From NCBI RefSeq assembly GCF_900141985.1, contig NZ_FQZK01000011.1:62001-126000 (forward strand): 64,000 nucleotides of DNA, in the 5' to 3' direction. The notes beneath the pieces were generated by a model. That model was not told the DNA's origin. It saw only the letters and a program-made list of their open reading frames with translations, and did no database searches. Source of the DNA: Nocardiopsis flavescens. Its GTDB lineage: Bacteria > Actinomycetota > Actinomycetes > Streptosporangiales > Streptosporangiaceae. Of the stretch, positions 41,901 through 50,262 are shown in pieces; within the stretch, counting starts at the first letter, position 1, and each line of letters starts with the position of its first letter. Both the position numbers and the translations under genes were made by a program.

Positions 41901-43137
41901 GGTCGGCGGCGTACTCCAGGGCGCCGCCCAGGCCCGCGGGCCCGCCGTCGGGGCCGTAGTCCTCGGTGAGGATGAAGGTGAGGTCGAACTTGGCGGTGCC
42001 GGTGGAGAAGGGCACCTCGGAGGCGGTGAGCCCCGGCAGGTCCAGGTCGGCGCGGGCGTTGTTCTGGAGCGCCACCATCACCTGGAACAGGGGCTGGTGG
42101 GCGGTGGAGCGGGTCGGGTTGAGCACCTCCACCAGGCGGTCGAAGGGCACGTCCTGGTGCTCCAGGTCCGCGAGCGTGCGCTCGCGGACGCGCTCCAGCA
42201 GCTCCGTGAAGGTCGGGTCGCCGGAGGTGTCGGTGCGCAGCACCAGCGTGTTCACGAAGAACCCGACCAGGTCCTCCAGCTCCTCGTCCCCCCGCCCGGC
42301 CACCGGGGTGCCCAGCGGGACGTCGGTGCCCGCGCCCATCCGGGTCAGCGTCGCCGCCAGCGCGGCCTGGAGGACCATGAACAGGGTGGCGTCGTGCTCC
42401 TGGGCGAGCGCCAGCAGGTCGCGGTGCAGGTCGGCCGGGAGGGAGATCGGCGCCATGCCGCCGCGGTGCGAGGGCCGCGCCGGGCGAGCCCGGTCGACCG
42501 GCAGCTCGATCACGTCGGGGAGGCCGGCGAGCACCCCGCTCCAGTGGGCGAGCTGTTCGGCCGCCAGGCTCTCGCCGTCCTCCTCGCCGTCGAGGAGGTC
42601 CTGCTGCCAGAGCGCGTAGTCGGCGTACTGGACCGCCAGCGGCTCCCAGCCCGGCGCCCCGCCGTCCAGCCGGGCCCGGTAGGCCTCGGACAGGTCGCGC
42701 AGCAGCGGCGCCATCGACCACCCGTCGCCGGCGATGTGGTGGACCACCAGTACGAGCACGTGCTCGTCCGGCCCCAGCCTCAGCAGGGTGGCGTGCAGCG
42801 GGATCTCCGACTCCAGGTCGAAGGCCTCCCGCGCCAGGCCGTCCACCCGGTCGGCGACGCCGTCACCGGCGACCTCCTCCACCCGCAGGACCGGGCGGGC
42901 CGACTCCGCCGGCAGGATCCGCTGGTACGGGTCGCCCTCGTCGGACGGGAAGACGGTGCGCAGCGACTCGTGGCGCTCCACGACATCGCCCAGGGCGGAC
43001 TCCAGCGCGGCCGGGTCCAGGCCGCCCTCCAGACGCAGGGCCACCGGGATGTTGTAGGTGGCACCGGGACCCTCCAGGCGGTCCAGGAACCACAACCTCC
43101 GCTGTGCGTAAGAAAGGGGGATCATTTTCCGTTTCAC
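35971..43137 (-). CDS. Nonribosomal peptide synthetase, C-A-T-C-A-T-TE (modules 3 and 4)
   Basis: 2388 residues from GTG 43137 (ATG 43125 is possible). Domains by residue: C 5-450 (HHIAGDGWS), A 456-970, T near 1004 (GGHSLL), C 1066-1500, A 1519-2040, T near 2072, TE 2125-2388 with GYSFGGM and His in EATHAQM. By hand alignment to GrsA, A3 pocket residues read D-A-Y-F-L-G-V-T-F, suggesting a branched aliphatic amino acid (Ile/Val-like). A4 reads D-A-Y-Y-W-S-G-V-W, which I cannot assign. There is no epimerisation or methylation domain. The TE resembles EntF-type thioesterases; release could be hydrolysis, cyclisation or oligomerisation. It follows the other NRPS on the same strand after 195 bp. 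Confidence 0.95.
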   Translation of the reverse strand: MKRKMIPLSYAQRRLWFLDRLEGPGATYNIPVALRLEGGLDPAALESALGDVVERHESLRTVFPSDEGDPYQRILPAESARPVLRVEEVAGDGVADRVDGLAREAFDLESEIPLHATLLRLGPDEHVLVLVVHHIAGDGWSMAPLLRDLSEAYRARLDGGAPGWEPLAVQYADYALWQQDLLDGEEDGESLAAEQLAHWSGVLAGLPDVIELPVDRARPARPSHRGGMAPISLPADLHRDLLALAQEHDATLFMVLQAALAATLTRMGAGTDVPLGTPVAGRGDEELEDLVGFFVNTLVLRTDTSGDPTFTELLERVRERTLADLEHQDVPFDRLVEVLNPTRSTAHQPLFQVMVALQNNARADLDLPGLTASEVPFSTGTAKFDLTFILTEDYGPDGGPAGLGGALEYAADLFDAETAAALVERLGRVLTAVAHRPSTPIGDIDLLSEQERHRVLVEWNDTAAPLPEGSVVDLFLAQAAAAPDAVAVEGEAGSLTYAELERTSAAVAAALADAGVRPGDPVALAMERSVDLVSVTLGVLRAGALYAPLHASHPAERLALILDDCGARVLVADAAMAGAVEAVTAAGADLPVLWAAELVAGDRTAPDTAPAPRDSAYVMFTSGSTGRPKGVVVGHRDVVALAADRRWRGGAHERVLFRSPHAFDAATYELWVPLLNGGRVVVAPGETDVATVRRVLDRHRVTAVFLTTALFNLISEEDPALLAGVRAVLTGGEFVSPAAVARVVRACPDTAVSHVYGPTETTTFATAFEVPADLAEEDRVPIGRPLDNTRVYVLDERLRPVPVGVPGELYIAGRGVARGYLGRPDLTAERFLPDPFGAAGDRMYRTGDLVSWDRQGRIVFQGRVDDQVKVRGFRIELGEIEAVTAAADEVAQAVVLVHRDPAGERRLVAYAVPAAGAVIDPLALRARLGAVLPDYMVPAAVVVLEALPLNANAKVDRRALPEPDFGALSAGRAPRDAREEILCGLFAQVLGLESVTIDDSFFDLGGHSLLAARLTARVRTALGAEFTLKDLFRAPTVAEAAALLAAAEGTNAAVVRPLAAVAERPERVPLSYAQRRLWFLDRLEGPGATYNIPVALRLEGDLDPDALRAALDDVVERHESLRTVFEQVDGEPYQRILPARESAAVLETAAVDPEGFPGALDRVVTRTFDLESEPPLHTTLLRLGPDEHVLVLVLHHIAGDGWSMAPLLRDLSEAYAARLGGGAPRWSPLAVQYADYALWQRDLLEDEQGPAAAQADHWRTSLAGIPDVVELPVDRARPARASHRGGIAPVELPAGLHRDLLALARRHHVTLFMVVQAALAALLDRMGAGDDVPLGTPVAGRGDEALDDLVGFFVNTLVLRTDTSGDPTFAELLARVREADLAAFAHQDLPFDRLVEVLNPVRSTAHQPLFQVMVALQNNARADLALPGLTASEVPFSTGTAKFDLTFVLAEEYGPGGEPAGLGGGLEYATDLFDAGTAAALVERLGRVLAAAAADPDARVRDIPLLSDDEREDIRAYNDTASPHRPGALVHELFEERVRETPDAVALVAGDERLTYAELDGRADRLARHLVAAGALPESAVAVLVDRSVHQLVATLAVVKCGAAYVPLAGSFPPARVRTIMAETGAAVLVTDTGWSTGEVAAGEAAHGTAVVVADDLPADPPDHVRPRGGVGDLALLYVMFTSGSTGRPKGVAVDHRNVVHLAADRCWDGDRHDRVMVHSAYGFDASTYEIWVPLLRGRTLVLAPRTDGDARVLADTIRDHGVTAAYFTTGLFNVMADECVEALALLKEVWTSGDVASPAAVDRVLRHCPGTAVVHGYGPTETTVWSSYQTFPVVPGDRGGARTLGDLTLGDPMDDTAMYVLDDRLRPVPPGATGELYVGGSHVARGYAGRSDLTSERFVADPYGAEGSRMYRTGDLVRWTPHKEVRFLGRVDGQLKIRGFRIEPVEVEAALAARPGIGRCAVVVREDRPGDKRLVAYVVPEPGHAPDPAALRESMAESLPDYMIPSLFVTMDDLPLTGNGKLDRRALPAPDYGALARSRDAVTPREELVCRVFAEVLGLERVGVDDSFFDLGGHSLLATRLIGRINDATGMELQVKDLFRAPTVAGLLGGESRVGAWDPLLPIQPDGDAPPLFCIHPASGMAWSFSGLPRLLGPGQPVHGMQSPVLTGAEPAADVEALAADYLERIRSVRPRGPYRLLGYSFGGMVAHAVASLLQEDGEEVEFLALVDSYPAQALGPVTAPDHDQFMAMLLGRVPDPGAPGTGRPFDPAAAVRELRAADPVMAGFAEEEVAALVTAAVGHVDIAQRFVPRRHEGDVTFFQATLGRPEGAPEPGAWSAHVGGDIDVHRIEATHAQMTEPGPIALIGRVLAEKFDTTRDAARGAMRSER
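40150..40278 (-). repeat. Near-identical A/T-linker repeat, copy in module 3
   Basis: 129 nt spanning the A-domain C-terminus to the carrier domain. It is identical to 46705-46833 and nearly so to 43549-43677. It points to gene conversion or recent module duplication. Confidence 0.8.
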
Positions 43138-43183
43138 CTGATATCCCGCCGCTTCGGCGTCCGTCCTTTTTCTCCGTCAAGAA

Positions 43184-43211
43184 GGACATTAGAGCCGGTC
43201 AAAGCGGACAT
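43184..43211 (-). promoter_or_regulatory. Direct repeat upstream of the second NRPS gene
   Basis: ATGTCC occurs twice on the minus strand, exactly 22 bp apart (complement of 43184-43189 and 43206-43211), 47 bp before the NRPS start. Two-turn spacing is typical of SARP activator sites, and the cluster has a SARP gene. TAATGT inside the second repeat could also be a -10. The evidence is tentative. Confidence 0.3.
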
Positions 43212-43279
43212 AAGGCAGGTGAAGCGGCACCCTCTCCGGCAGTTCCGCGGGCCTGGGCGGCAGCCGTCCGGACGCGGAA

Positions 43280-43311
43280 GGGCGCCCGCACCGGCAGGGG
43301 TGCGGGCGCCC
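43280..43311 (-). terminator. Strong hairpin between the two NRPS genes
   Basis: GGGCGCCCGCACC and GGTGCGGGCGCCC form a perfect 13-bp stem with a 6-nt loop, 22 bp past the stop of the upstream NRPS gene. It implies termination or attenuation, with a separate promoter for the second NRPS gene. Confidence 0.7.
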
Positions 43312-43332
43312 GGGTCCGGGGCGGGGACGGGG

Positions 43333-46300
43333 TCAGGTCAGCGTCCCCTCCCGGGTCCGCCGGACGAGCTTGGGCCGGGACCGGCGGGCCGGCGCCGCGG
43401 CGGCGACCAGGAGGGCCAGCTCCGCGACGGTGGGGGCGCGGAACAGGTCCTTGAGGGTCGGCTCGACCCCCAGCGCCGTGCGGACGCGCGCCGTGAGCCG
43501 GGCGGCGAGCAGGGAGTGCCCGCCCAGGTCGAAGAACGAGTCGTCGACGGTGACCGACTCCAGACCCAGGACCTCGGCGAACAGGCCGCACAGGGTCTCC
43601 TCGCGGGCGTCGCGCGGGGCGCGCCCCGCCGACAGCGCGCCGAAGTCCGGCTCCGGCAGCGCCCGCCGGTCCACCTTGCCGTTGGCGTTCAGCGGCAGAG
43701 CGTCCATGACCACCACCGCCGACGGCACCATGTGCTCGGGCAGGACGGCGGCCAGGGCCGCGCGCAGCACGGCGGGCTCGGCCGGCTCCCCGCCGGCGGG
43801 GACCGCGTAGGCGACCAGCCTCCGGTCGCCGGGGCGGTCCTCCCGGACCGCGACGGTCCCGGCCGCGACCTCCGGCAGCCGGGTGAGCGCCTTCTCCACC
43901 TCCCCCGGCTCGATCCGGAACCCCCGGATCTTGACCTGGTCGTCGGCCCGGCCGACCAGCACCAGCTCCCCGTCGCGGGTCCACCGCGCCAGGTCGCCGG
44001 TCCGGTACATCCGCTCGCCCGGCCCGCCGAAGGGGCCCGCGACGAACCTCTCTGCCGTGGCGCCCGGCCGGCCCGCGTAGCCGTGGCCCAGGCCCACGCC
44101 GGCCACGTACAGTTCGCCGCTCATACCCACGGGCACGGGGCGCAGCCGCTCGTCCAGGACGAAGCAGCGCTTGTTGGCCAGGGGCCCGCCGACCGGGATG
44201 CGGCCGTCGGGGACCGAGGCGAGGGTCCGGGCGTTGGTGAAGATCATGGACTCGGCCGGACCGTACCCGTGTACCAGCCGGACCCGCGGGAACCGCTCGC
44301 GGAAGCGCTCCAGGTGCACCACCGAGGGGGCCTCGCCGCCCGTCATCACCTGGCGGACCGCGGTGAACACCCCGGGGTGCTCGTCCACCAGGAAGTTGAA
44401 CAGCCCGGCCGAGAGCCACAGCGTGGTCACCCCCTGCGCGGCCACCAGCTCCGCGATGCGCGCGGGCTCGGGCGAGCGCTCCGGCTGGAGCACGCAGGCC
44501 GCGCCGGACAGCAGCGCCCCCCAGAACTCCAGCACGAACCCGTCCCACGACACCGGCGCGCACTGCAACCACACGTGGTCCGGCCCCAGGTCCACGTAGT
44601 CCTGGCCCAGGAAGGTCCCCACCACCGCGCGGTGCGGGGCCAGCACGCCCTTGGGGGTGCCGGTGGACCCCGACGTGAACATCACGCACGCCACGTCGCC
44701 CGGGTCGACCGCGACCTCCGGGGGCGCGGCGGACCGGGCCGCCACGTCCTCCGCCTCGGCGTCCACGCACACCACGGGACCGGCGAGCGCGATCCGGTCC
44801 GCCCGGTCCTCGGTGGTGACCAGCGCGCCCGCGGACGCCTCCCCCACCAGGGTGGCGAGCCGGTCGTCGGGGAATCCGGGGTCCAGCAGCAGGTGGGCGC
44901 AGCCGGCCTTCACCACGGCCAGCACCGCCACCGCCAGCTCCACGCCCCGGTCCAGCAGCACGCCCACGACGTCGCCGGGCGCCACTCCCGAGGCCGCCAG
45001 GTGCCGGGCCAGCCGGTTGGCCCGCGCCTCCAGCTCCCCGTAGGTGACCCGTTCGTCGCCGAACACCACGGCCACCGCGCCGGGGGCGCGCTCGGCGTGG
45101 GCGGCGAAGGCCTCCGGGACGGTGAGGTCGGGCACCTCGCGGTCGGTCGCGTTCCACTCCTCGACCTGCAGGCGCAGGTCCCGCCCGTCGAGCAGTTCCA
45201 CGGCGGAGAGCGCCGTCCGGGGCTCGGCGGCCATCCGCCGCAGCACCCGGAGCAGGGCGTCGCCGATGCCGCGCACCGTCTCCTCGTCGAAGAGCGCGGT
45301 GGCGTAGCCGATGCGGCCGCGCAGGTCCCCGTCGTCGGAGCGGCGCGCGAACGTCACGTCGAGGTCGAACTTGGCCGACGCGAAGCCCGCCCCCAGCGCC
45401 GTCCCCGCCCCGGCGCCGAACCGCCCGGCCCCGTGGAGGAGGTCGTGCTCCAGCCCGAGCACCACCTGGAAGAGGGGGTTGCGGCCCGCGGCGCGGGCGG
45501 GCCTGAGCACCTCGACGAGGTGGTCGAAGGGGACGTCCCGGTGTTCGAGGTCGGTCAGGGTGCGTTCGCGCACCCGTGCCAGCAGCTCGGCGAAGGTGGG
45601 GTCGCCGGAGGTGTCGGTGCGCATCACCAGCGTGTTCACGAAGAACCCGACCAGGTCCTCCAGCACCTCGTCGCCGCGCCCGGACACGGGGGCGCCCAGC
45701 GGGATGTCGGTGCCCGCGCCCATCCGGGTCAGCGTCGCGGCCAGCGCGGCCTGGAGCACCATGAACAGGGTGACGTGGTGTTCGCGGGCCAGCCCCAGGA
45801 GCGCCGCGTGCGTCGGGGCGTCCACCGTCAGCTCGACGGCCCCGCCGCCGGAGTCCGGCCGCGCGGGCCGCAGGCGGTCGTAGGGCAGGGGCAGCTCGTC
45901 GGGCAGCCCCGCCAGGGCCCCGCTCCAGTAGGCGGCCTGCCGGGCGATCGCCCCGTCCCCGCCCTCCAGCAGGTCCCGCTGCCACAGGGTGTGGTCGGCG
46001 TACTGGACCGCCAGGGGCGCCCACCCGGGGGCCCGGCCGCCCGACCGCGCCTCGTAGGCCTCGGAGAGGTCGCGCAGCAGCGGGGCCATCGACGCCCCGT
46101 CGCCCGCGATGTGGTGCACCACCAGGTGCAGCGTCCCGCCGCCGGAGGCGTCCTGGACCAGGCGGGCCCGCACCGGCAGCTCCCGGGTCAGGTCGAACCG
46201 GTGCTCCGCCAGGGGGACTCCCTCGCCCTGCCCCGCGCGCACCCGCTCCACCACCAGCGCCGCCCGCGCCGGGTCCGGGTCCACCACCGACTGCCACGGC

Positions 46301-49300
46301 TCACCGCCCTCGGCGGGGAACACCGTCCGCAGCGCCTCGTGCCGTTCCACCACGTCGGCGAGCGCCTCGGCCAGCGCGTCGGCGTCCACCCCCGCGTCCA
46401 GGCGGACCGAGAGCGGGATGTTGTAGGCGGTGTTCGGGCCCTGCAACCGGTCCAGGAACCACAGCCCCCGCTGGGCGTTGGAGAGGGGTACCCGCTCCGG
46501 GCGCTCCGCGACCGCCCGGACCGGGCGCACCGCGGCCGTGCCCGTGCCGCCGCCGGCGGCCAGGCGGTCGGCCAGCCGGGCCGCCGTCGGCAGGGCGAAG
46601 AGGTCGCGCAGGGTGAGCCCGGTGCCGAAGACCGCCTCGATCCGGCCGAGCAGCCGGGCGGCGAGCAGGGAGTGCCCGCCCAGGTCGAAGAACGAGTCGT
46701 CGACGGTGACCGACTCCAGCCCGAGCACCTGAGCGAACAGGCCGCACAGGATCTCCTCGCGGGCGTCGCGCGGGGCGCGCCCCGCCGACAGCGCGCCGAA
46801 GTCCGGCTCCGGCAGCGCCCGCCGGTCCACCTTGCCGTTGGCGTTCAGCGGCAGCGCGTCCAGCACCACCACCGCCGCGGGCACCATGTGGTCCGGCAGG
46901 ACGGCGGCCACCGCCGAGCGCAGCCCGGCCGGGTCCGGCTCCGCGCCCGCGGCCGGGACCACGTAGGCGACCAGGAGCGCCTCCCCGACCTTCGCGCCCC
47001 GTGCCGCCGCCACGGCGGCGGCCACCTGCGGCAGGGCGGTGAAGGCCGCCTCCACCTCGCCGGGCTCGATCCGGAAACCCCGGACCTTCACCTGGCCGTC
47101 CGCGCGGCCCACGACCACCAGCGCGCCGTCCTCGGTCCACCGCGCCAGGTCCCCGGTCCGGTACATCCGCTCCCCCGCGGCGCCGAACGGGTCGGGCAGG
47201 AACCGCTCCGCGGTCAGTCCGGGCAGCCCCAGGTACCCCTGGGCCAGCCCCGCCCCGGCCGCGTACACCTCGCCCGCCACACCCGGCGGCACGGGGCGCA
47301 GCAGGTCGTCCAGCACGTAGACGCGCTTGCCCGCCAAGGGGGGGCCGACCGGGACGCGGCCCTCGCCGACCCCGTCCACCGTCACGGCGTTGGTGAAAAT
47401 CATGGCCTCGGCCGGACCGTAGCCGTGGACCAGCCGCACCCGCGGGAACCGGCTCCGGAAACGGCGCAGGTGCTCCGGCGACGGGGCCTCGCCACCGGTC
47501 ATGACCTGGCGCACCGACGCGTAGACACCGGGGTGCTCGTCCAGGAGCAGGTTGAACAGCCCCGCCGAGAGCCACAGCGTGGTCACGGACTCGCGCGCCA
47601 CGAGTTCGGCGATGCGGTCCGGCTCGGGCGAGCGCTCCGGCTGGAGCACGCAGGAGGCGCCGGACAGCAGCGCGCCCCAGAACTCCAGCACGAACCCGTC
47701 CCACGACACCGGCGCGCACTGCAACCACACGTGGTCGGGGCCGAAGTCCGCGTAGTCCTGGCCCAGGAACGTCGCCACCACCGCGCGGTGCGAGGCCACC
47801 ACCCCCTTGGGGGTGCCGGTGGACCCCGACGTGAAGATCACGGACATGCCGTCCCCGGGCGCCACGCCCGCGCGCGGCGCGGCGCCGGGCCGCTCCGCGA
47901 CCGCCCCGGCGTGGTCGTCCACCAGCACCGGCGGCACCGGCGCGGGCACCCGCCCCGCCCACGGGCCGTGGGTCACCACGGTGCGCACACCGGCGCTCCC
48001 GGCCAGCGCGCGCAGCCGCTCGTCCGGGGAACCGGGGTCCAGCAGCAGGTAGGGCGACCCGGCCTTGACCGCCGCGACCACCGCCACCGCCAGCTCCGCG
48101 CCGCGCTCCAGCAGCACGCCGACCGCCTCGCCCCGGCGCACCCCCGCCCCGGCCAGGTGGTGGGCGAGCCGGTTGGCGCGCGCGTCCAGTTCGGCGTAGG
48201 TCAGCCGCTCGTCGCCGGTCACCACCGCCACCGCGTCCGGGTCGCGCCGCACGTGCTCCTCGAACACCTCCCCCACCGTCCGGTCCACCACGCCCGGACC
48301 GGTGGCGTTGAACTCCGTGATCTGGCGGAAGCGGTCCCGCGGGTCCATGCCGTCGGCGTCGCGCAGCAGCGTGTCGGGCTCGGCGCACAGCAGGGCGAGC
48401 AGGGACTGGAAGCTCCGGCGGTGGCGCTCCAGCTCCCGCTCGGAGTAGACGTCCGGGTTGGCGTCGAAGTCGACGGTGAGGGCTCCCCCGCGCCCGCGCT
48501 GGAGGACGTCGATCCGCAGTTCCTCGATCGGCCCCTGGAAGATGTTGTGGTGCCGGGCCGGCAGCCCGGCGAAGGCGAGGTCGTCGTCGAACGCCATGAT
48601 GTTGACGATCGGGCCGCACTCGTGGCGGGCGTCCGCGGTCTGTCCGAGCAGGCGCAGGGTCGAGGCGATCGGGTGGCGCTGGTGGGGCAGGGCGGCGCGC
48701 AGCTCGGCGGCCACGGACCGGGCCAGCTCGGAGAAGGCGAGGTCGGGGGCGGTCCGGCAGCGCAGCGGCACCACATTGGACTGCATGCCGGGCGTCCGGC
48801 GGCTCAGCGGGGTGGTGCGGGCCGCGACCGGGAGGCTGAGCAGGAGGTCGTCCTCGCCGGACCACTGGCGGGTGAAGACCGCGGCCACGGCCATGAGGAC
48901 CTGCTTCCACCCGGTGCCGATCCGCGCGGCGGCGGCCTCGATGCGGGCGAACTCCTCCGGCGGGACGACGAAGCTGGAGCGCAGGTGCCGGTGGGACGGC
49001 GGAGCCGTGCGGCCGGTCAGCGAGGTGGAGGCGGGCGCCCCCGCCAGCCGCTCCGCCCAGTGGGCGCGGTCGGCCTCGGCCTCCCCGCCCTCCAGGTAGC
49101 GCACGTCCTCCTCCACCAGGTCGCGCAGGGAGCCGAAGGCCGGGGCGGCCTCCTCCCCGGCCGCCAGCGCCGTGTAGACGGCGGCGATCCGCCGGGCCAG
49201 GAGCATGAAGGTGTAGCCGTCGACGATGAGGTGGTGCGCCCGGGTGTACCAGAGGTGGCCCTCCTCGCCGGTGCGGAACAGGACGAAGGCGCACAGCGCG

Positions 49301-49668
49301 TCGGAGCGCGGGTCCGGGGCGCGGGCCACGTCCCGCCGCATCCACTCCAGGGCCGCGGCGCGCGGGTCGTCCTCGCCGCGCAGGTCGATGAGGCGCAGGG
49401 AGGGCCCGGCCGCGGGGTCGGGGAGCTGCACGGGCCCGTCCCCGGTCTCGGTGAACCGCAGGCGCAGGGTGTCCGCCTCCGCCACGACCCGGTCGACGGT
49501 CCGGGCGAGGAGCGCGGCGTCCAGCGGCCCGTCGATCTCGTAGTACTCGGCGTTGACGAACATGGGGGTCTGCGGGTCCGCCTGCTGGGCGAACCAGATC
49601 CCCTTCTGTGATTCGCTCAGCGGCCAGGTCTGGGCACGGTCGGGGGACATCGCACGGCTCCTCGCCAT
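43333..49668 (-). CDS. Nonribosomal peptide synthetase, C-A-T-C-A-T (modules 1 and 2)
   Basis: 2111 residues. Domains by residue: C 14-440 with HHLIVDG, A 455-965, T near 996, C 1059-1490 with HHIAGDG, A 1506-2020, T near 2048, then a basic tail. The first C domain begins [18 protein letters not shown], like EntF/DhbF starter C domains, so it may accept an acyl or aryl donor made elsewhere. By hand alignment to GrsA both A domains have the same pocket: D-G-L-W-M-G-G-I-F. That pair should load the same, probably neutral, amino acid. ATG 49668 and ATG 49650 both have good ribosome sites. There is no E or TE domain; the chain passes to the following NRPS. Confidence 0.95.
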   Translation of the reverse strand: MARSRAMSPDRAQTWPLSESQKGIWFAQQADPQTPMFVNAEYYEIDGPLDAALLARTVDRVVAEADTLRLRFTETGDGPVQLPDPAAGPSLRLIDLRGEDDPRAAALEWMRRDVARAPDPRSDALCAFVLFRTGEEGHLWYTRAHHLIVDGYTFMLLARRIAAVYTALAAGEEAAPAFGSLRDLVEEDVRYLEGGEAEADRAHWAERLAGAPASTSLTGRTAPPSHRHLRSSFVVPPEEFARIEAAAARIGTGWKQVLMAVAAVFTRQWSGEDDLLLSLPVAARTTPLSRRTPGMQSNVVPLRCRTAPDLAFSELARSVAAELRAALPHQRHPIASTLRLLGQTADARHECGPIVNIMAFDDDLAFAGLPARHHNIFQGPIEELRIDVLQRGRGGALTVDFDANPDVYSERELERHRRSFQSLLALLCAEPDTLLRDADGMDPRDRFRQITEFNATGPGVVDRTVGEVFEEHVRRDPDAVAVVTGDERLTYAELDARANRLAHHLAGAGVRRGEAVGVLLERGAELAVAVVAAVKAGSPYLLLDPGSPDERLRALAGSAGVRTVVTHGPWAGRVPAPVPPVLVDDHAGAVAERPGAAPRAGVAPGDGMSVIFTSGSTGTPKGVVASHRAVVATFLGQDYADFGPDHVWLQCAPVSWDGFVLEFWGALLSGASCVLQPERSPEPDRIAELVARESVTTLWLSAGLFNLLLDEHPGVYASVRQVMTGGEAPSPEHLRRFRSRFPRVRLVHGYGPAEAMIFTNAVTVDGVGEGRVPVGPPLAGKRVYVLDDLLRPVPPGVAGEVYAAGAGLAQGYLGLPGLTAERFLPDPFGAAGERMYRTGDLARWTEDGALVVVGRADGQVKVRGFRIEPGEVEAAFTALPQVAAAVAAARGAKVGEALLVAYVVPAAGAEPDPAGLRSAVAAVLPDHMVPAAVVVLDALPLNANGKVDRRALPEPDFGALSAGRAPRDAREEILCGLFAQVLGLESVTVDDSFFDLGGHSLLAARLLGRIEAVFGTGLTLRDLFALPTAARLADRLAAGGGTGTAAVRPVRAVAERPERVPLSNAQRGLWFLDRLQGPNTAYNIPLSVRLDAGVDADALAEALADVVERHEALRTVFPAEGGEPWQSVVDPDPARAALVVERVRAGQGEGVPLAEHRFDLTRELPVRARLVQDASGGGTLHLVVHHIAGDGASMAPLLRDLSEAYEARSGGRAPGWAPLAVQYADHTLWQRDLLEGGDGAIARQAAYWSGALAGLPDELPLPYDRLRPARPDSGGGAVELTVDAPTHAALLGLAREHHVTLFMVLQAALAATLTRMGAGTDIPLGAPVSGRGDEVLEDLVGFFVNTLVMRTDTSGDPTFAELLARVRERTLTDLEHRDVPFDHLVEVLRPARAAGRNPLFQVVLGLEHDLLHGAGRFGAGAGTALGAGFASAKFDLDVTFARRSDDGDLRGRIGYATALFDEETVRGIGDALLRVLRRMAAEPRTALSAVELLDGRDLRLQVEEWNATDREVPDLTVPEAFAAHAERAPGAVAVVFGDERVTYGELEARANRLARHLAASGVAPGDVVGVLLDRGVELAVAVLAVVKAGCAHLLLDPGFPDDRLATLVGEASAGALVTTEDRADRIALAGPVVCVDAEAEDVAARSAAPPEVAVDPGDVACVMFTSGSTGTPKGVLAPHRAVVGTFLGQDYVDLGPDHVWLQCAPVSWDGFVLEFWGALLSGAACVLQPERSPEPARIAELVAAQGVTTLWLSAGLFNFLVDEHPGVFTAVRQVMTGGEAPSVVHLERFRERFPRVRLVHGYGPAESMIFTNARTLASVPDGRIPVGGPLANKRCFVLDERLRPVPVGMSGELYVAGVGLGHGYAGRPGATAERFVAGPFGGPGERMYRTGDLARWTRDGELVLVGRADDQVKIRGFRIEPGEVEKALTRLPEVAAGTVAVREDRPGDRRLVAYAVPAGGEPAEPAVLRAALAAVLPEHMVPSAVVVMDALPLNANGKVDRRALPEPDFGALSAGRAPRDAREETLCGLFAEVLGLESVTVDDSFFDLGGHSLLAARLTARVRTALGVEPTLKDLFRAPTVAELALLVAAAAPARRSRPKLVRRTREGTLT
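43549..43677 (-). repeat. Near-identical A/T-linker repeat, copy in module 2
   Basis: It matches 46705-46833 and 40150-40278 with few differences, clustered in the first 60 nt. Confidence 0.75.
46705..46833 (-). repeat. Near-identical A/T-linker repeat, copy in module 1
   Basis: 129 nt identical to 40150-40278, although the two lie in different genes. It encodes the end of the A domain and the start of the carrier domain ([20 protein letters not shown]). Confidence 0.8.
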
Positions 49669-49773
49669 CGGGGGTCACCTCATACGGGTTCGTGGAGAGC
49701 CTAGGAACGCGCGGGCCGCCGGACCGGCACGCGGTCGCGGCAGCCCGGCGGCAGTTCGGGGGGAACCCGGGGG

Positions 49774-50172
49774 TCAGACCATCGGCGAGAAGAAGTAGGT
49801 GTCGCGCCGGTCGAAGCGGCCGTCGGCGCCGGCGCGGAAGAAGTCCGCGTAGCGCAGGTCGACGGCGCGGCCGTCCTTGAGCACGCCGGTGAAGCGGCCC
49901 TGGACGGCGACCCGGCCGTCACCGTCCACCACGACCGAGTCGGGGACGTGGACGCCCTCCCTGATCACCCGGGCGGTGCGGTAGAAGCGCTCGAAGGCGT
50001 CCCGCCCCACCAGGGAGGGGTAACCGGGGCGGTCGTAGACGACGTCGTCGCTGAAGAGGTCGAGCAGGCCCTCGACGTCCCCCGCGTCGACGCGGGCGTA
50101 GACCTGGCGCACGCGGTCGTGCACGTCGGCGGGGGCGGCGTGGGCGGAACGGGTCTCGTCGATCACGGTCAT
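49774..50172 (-). CDS. SnoaL/ketosteroid-isomerase-like protein
   Basis: 132 residues. The NTF2-like fold is visible: helix VRQVYARVDAGDVEGLLDLFSDDVVYDRPGYPSLVGRDAF, then beta strands VQGRFTGVLKDGRAVDLRYADFFR and RFDRRDTYFFSP. Members act as cyclases, isomerases or hydroxylase-like tailoring enzymes in natural-product pathways, or only bind ligands. It lies between the aminotransferase and NRPS genes in the same direction, so it is likely part of the biosynthetic operon. The reaction is unknown. Confidence 0.75.
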   Translation of the reverse strand: MTVIDETRSAHAAPADVHDRVRQVYARVDAGDVEGLLDLFSDDVVYDRPGYPSLVGRDAFERFYRTARVIREGVHVPDSVVVDGDGRVAVQGRFTGVLKDGRAVDLRYADFFRAGADGRFDRRDTYFFSPMV

Positions 50173-50262
50173 GGCGGTGTCCTCCGGTTCTGGGGGGTCG
50201 TGCGTCGGGGTCGTGCGTCGGGGGGCGCCGGGCGGGCCGTGCCCGGGCGCCGGGGAGGGCCC

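Noticed and set aside
38920..49611. A 10.7-kb open frame on the plus strand antisense to the NRPS genes
   Set aside because: It mirrors the NRPS codons, has low-complexity Gly/Arg/Gln-rich sequence and no domain. It results from high third-position GC.
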